Below are positions 62,837 to 64,000 of a stretch of 64,000 nt of DNA, one piece after another. The stretch is from Paenibacillus agilis. GTDB taxonomy: Bacteria > Bacillota > Bacilli > Paenibacillales > Paenibacillaceae. A program made the position numbers and the translations under genes. The notes beneath the pieces were generated by a model, which saw only the letters and a list, made by a program, of their open reading frames with translations, was not told the origin of the DNA and made no database searches. The first letter of the stretch is position 1, and every line of letters starts with the position of its first letter. The DNA is taken from positions 1,026,782 through 1,090,781 of the forward strand of contig NZ_VNJK01000001.1 in assembly GCF_007786455.1 (NCBI RefSeq), in the 5' to 3' direction.

Positions 62837-63394
62837 TTACATAAAATCTTTACTTTGCTCGCTCTCACTGTAGATGGAAATGAGAACAATCGCTGTTTCT
62901 TCACCGATGTTTCTAACTAAATGAGGTGTGCAAGCATTCCAGCTGAAAGAATCGCCTTCCTCAAATTCAGCCGAATCTTCTCCTTGTTCTGCATAGATTC
63001 GTCCTTTCACAACAAAATGAACTTCTTCTCCCTCATGCGCATGTGGGGCATCTGCATCTCCTGTCAAAGCGCCGGGAGGTAACTCAACCAGCCTCATCTG
63101 TAAGTTCTTTGTTGAGCTTAAGTGCTCCACTTTTAAATTCTCAATCCCACTTTGTGTTACCCGTCGTTCTGCTTTGCGGACGATATTCATTCGTTCTTCT
63201 TGTCGCAGTAGCAAGTAAGCCAAAGGTACTTTCAAGGTGTTAGCAATACTTTCTAACGTGGCGATGGAAGGTGAGGTTTTGTTATTTTCCACTTGGCTCA
63301 TAAAGCCTTGTGATAGGCCCGTTTCTTCGCAGATTTGAGCTATTGTCATTTTTTTTCGTTTACGGATGGTCCGTATTGCAGAGCCGATATTCAT
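62837..63394 (-). CDS. XRE-type HTH plus cupin regulator
   Basis: The 185-aa protein has a HTH (about 5-60; IRTIRKRKKMTIAQICEETGLSQGFMSQVENNKTSPSIATLESIANTLKV) and a C-terminal cupin with PHAHEGEEVHFVVKG and HLVRNIGEETAIV. Such regulators respond to small acids or polyamines. GAGGTGATTGCG precedes the start on the minus strand. It is divergent from the MBL gene and the shared spacer holds a palindrome that overlaps the MBL promoter, so it probably controls the MBL gene. Confidence 0.9.
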   Translation of the reverse strand: MNIGSAIRTIRKRKKMTIAQICEETGLSQGFMSQVENNKTSPSIATLESIANTLKVPLAYLLLRQEERMNIVRKAERRVTQSGIENLKVEHLSSTKNLQMRLVELPPGALTGDADAPHAHEGEEVHFVVKGRIYAEQGEDSAEFEEGDSFSWNACTPHLVRNIGEETAIVLISIYSESEQSKDFM

Positions 63395-63458
63395 ATCGCA
63401 ATCACCTCGACGGAATATTTCTAATACTAAATATAAATTAATAATAACAATATTTTTG

Positions 63459-63488
63459 TTGACATGCTACATAGCATTAAATTATATT
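63459..63488 (+). promoter_or_regulatory. Promoter with operator for the MBL-fold gene
   Basis: TTGACA (63459-63464) and TTATAT or TATATT (63482-63488) are spaced 17-18 bases. The perfect dyad ATGCTA-CA-TAGCAT (63464-63477) lies in the spacer. A site for the divergently encoded XRE-cupin regulator is likely. Confidence 0.7.
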
Positions 63489-63568
63489 TGTTATACAAAA
63501 CAAACATTGTTATAAGTAATATATTAAAGCGTAAAGAAATTTATTCGAAATTAGGAGGTTCATTATTT

Positions 63569-64000
63569 ATGAATAAGATCAAAGTTATTTCTGCTTTTGC
63601 AGCGATTACAATCACAACGGGGGCTGCTAATCTAGCCATTTCTTATGGTGATACAAGCAATCAATTACAACCAGTGTCAGCTGCTGTAAGCAACATAGAT
63701 ACAAATGAGACAGAATTCTCACCAGTCGGTGCAAAGTACGTAAACCCGTCGAGTACACGAATGATTCAATCAGGTGAGAAAATCGGTAATCTTTTCAATC
63801 TAAATGCCGAACAACCATATGTATTACAACGATTAACGAAAAACACGTATTGGGTACAAGCACAATACTACGGGACAACTTTTTACGTAGGTTCAAAGGG
63901 AGTTATGGTATTCGATCCGTTAGAATACAGGTCTGAACAAGTTCTCAAAGCTATTCGTCAAGTAACGAAGCTGCCAATTACGACAATTGTATATTCCCAT
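63569..64000 (+). CDS. Secreted MBL-fold metallohydrolase, N-terminal part (runs off the window)
   Basis: ATG 63569 is preceded by TTAGGAGGTTC. The first 144 residues show an N-terminal signal-like segment (KVISAFAAITITTGAANLAI) and, from about residue 90, the MBL start pattern: YWVQAQYYGTTFYVGSKGVMVFDPLEY and TKLPITTIVYSH, the last leading to HxHxDH beyond the edge. The function is uncertain; similar proteins act as extracytoplasmic hydrolases. It is incomplete at 64000. Confidence 0.75.
   Translation, partial: MNKIKVISAFAAITITTGAANLAISYGDTSNQLQPVSAAVSNIDTNETEFSPVGAKYVNPSSTRMIQSGEKIGNLFNLNAEQPYVLQRLTKNTYWVQAQYYGTTFYVGSKGVMVFDPLEYRSEQVLKAIRQVTKLPITTIVYSH

Noticed and set aside
1..64000. CRISPR arrays, tRNA or rRNA genes, intact insertion sequences, prophage
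   Set aside because: No regularly spaced identical repeats, no cloverleaf-like or rRNA sequence, and no transposase, integrase or phage structural gene was recognised.

Overview
The window looks like chromosome from a low-to-mid GC, endospore-forming Bacillales bacterium, most likely Paenibacillaceae (Paenibacillus or a close relative). Evidence: strong AGGAGG-type ribosome binding sites with ATG, GTG and TTG starts, a tyrosine T-box in front of tyrS, a Spo0E-type phosphatase, an SR1P-family peptide, a DUF1540 protein, Firmicute-type two-component/ABC modules and a Paenibacillus-style RRNPP receptor-peptide pair. No rRNA, tRNA, CRISPR array or intact transposase was seen.

Layout. 1-8.1 kb: two-component system, RND efflux pump, lipoprotein adaptor, and a MocR-type regulator. 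8.1-16.8 kb: BenE-like transporter, flavin split-barrel protein, Rrf2 regulator, DUF896, luciferase-like oxidoreductase, hslO, excalibur protein, TetR plus GNAT, serine hydrolase, Nudix. 16.9-21.5 kb: second two-component system followed by a serine hydrolase/membrane gene broken by a 7-bp tandem duplication, then a nitroreductase/MarR operon. 21.5-31.8 kb: first copy of a 183-bp repeat element, a small secreted protein, TetR/MMPL pair, DUF1540, Crp/Fnr, pnuC-deoD, MerR-NmrA operon. 32-39.3 kb: TetR-DUF4180, ArsR-AHSA1, TetR, a Fur-box-preceded siderophore uptake operon without its ATPase, TauE/SafE permease. 39.4-41 kb: two more 183-bp elements flanking a nuclease-like/wHTH gene. 41.2-46 kb: T-box-tyrS, SR1P-pckA, a YgjP-type metallopeptidase, then a decayed ECF sigma factor. 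46.8-53.9 kb: an antimicrobial-peptide-sensing type module (RR, HK, ABC ATPase, 870-aa permease) and a separate ABC exporter behind an 18-codon leader ORF with mutually exclusive hairpins over the Shine-Dalgarno. 54-56.7 kb: cupin, hypothetical, DUF2165, and a GC-rich DinB gene. 56.8-60.3 kb: an AT-rich accessory block with an RRNPP-type quorum-sensing receptor, its 40-aa peptide precursor, Spo0E, a possible toxin fragment with possible immunity protein, and a broken GNAT gene. 60.5-64 kb: IclR, FMN-reductase remnant, Old Yellow Enzyme, XRE-cupin regulator and the start of an MBL-fold secreted protein.

The observations most worth pursuing are (1) the RRNPP receptor/peptide pair followed by Spo0E; (2) three 183-bp elements, each with four 23-bp sites in ++-- orientation at starts offset by exactly 50, 60 and 50 bp, alignable without gaps; (3) an SR1P homologue placed directly ahead of pckA; (4) the leader-peptide/SD-sequestration architecture before the ABC exporter; and (5) a slippage-type 7-bp duplication that separates the catalytic motifs of a serine hydrolase gene. 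Many small regulators sit beside obvious palindromic operators, listed individually.
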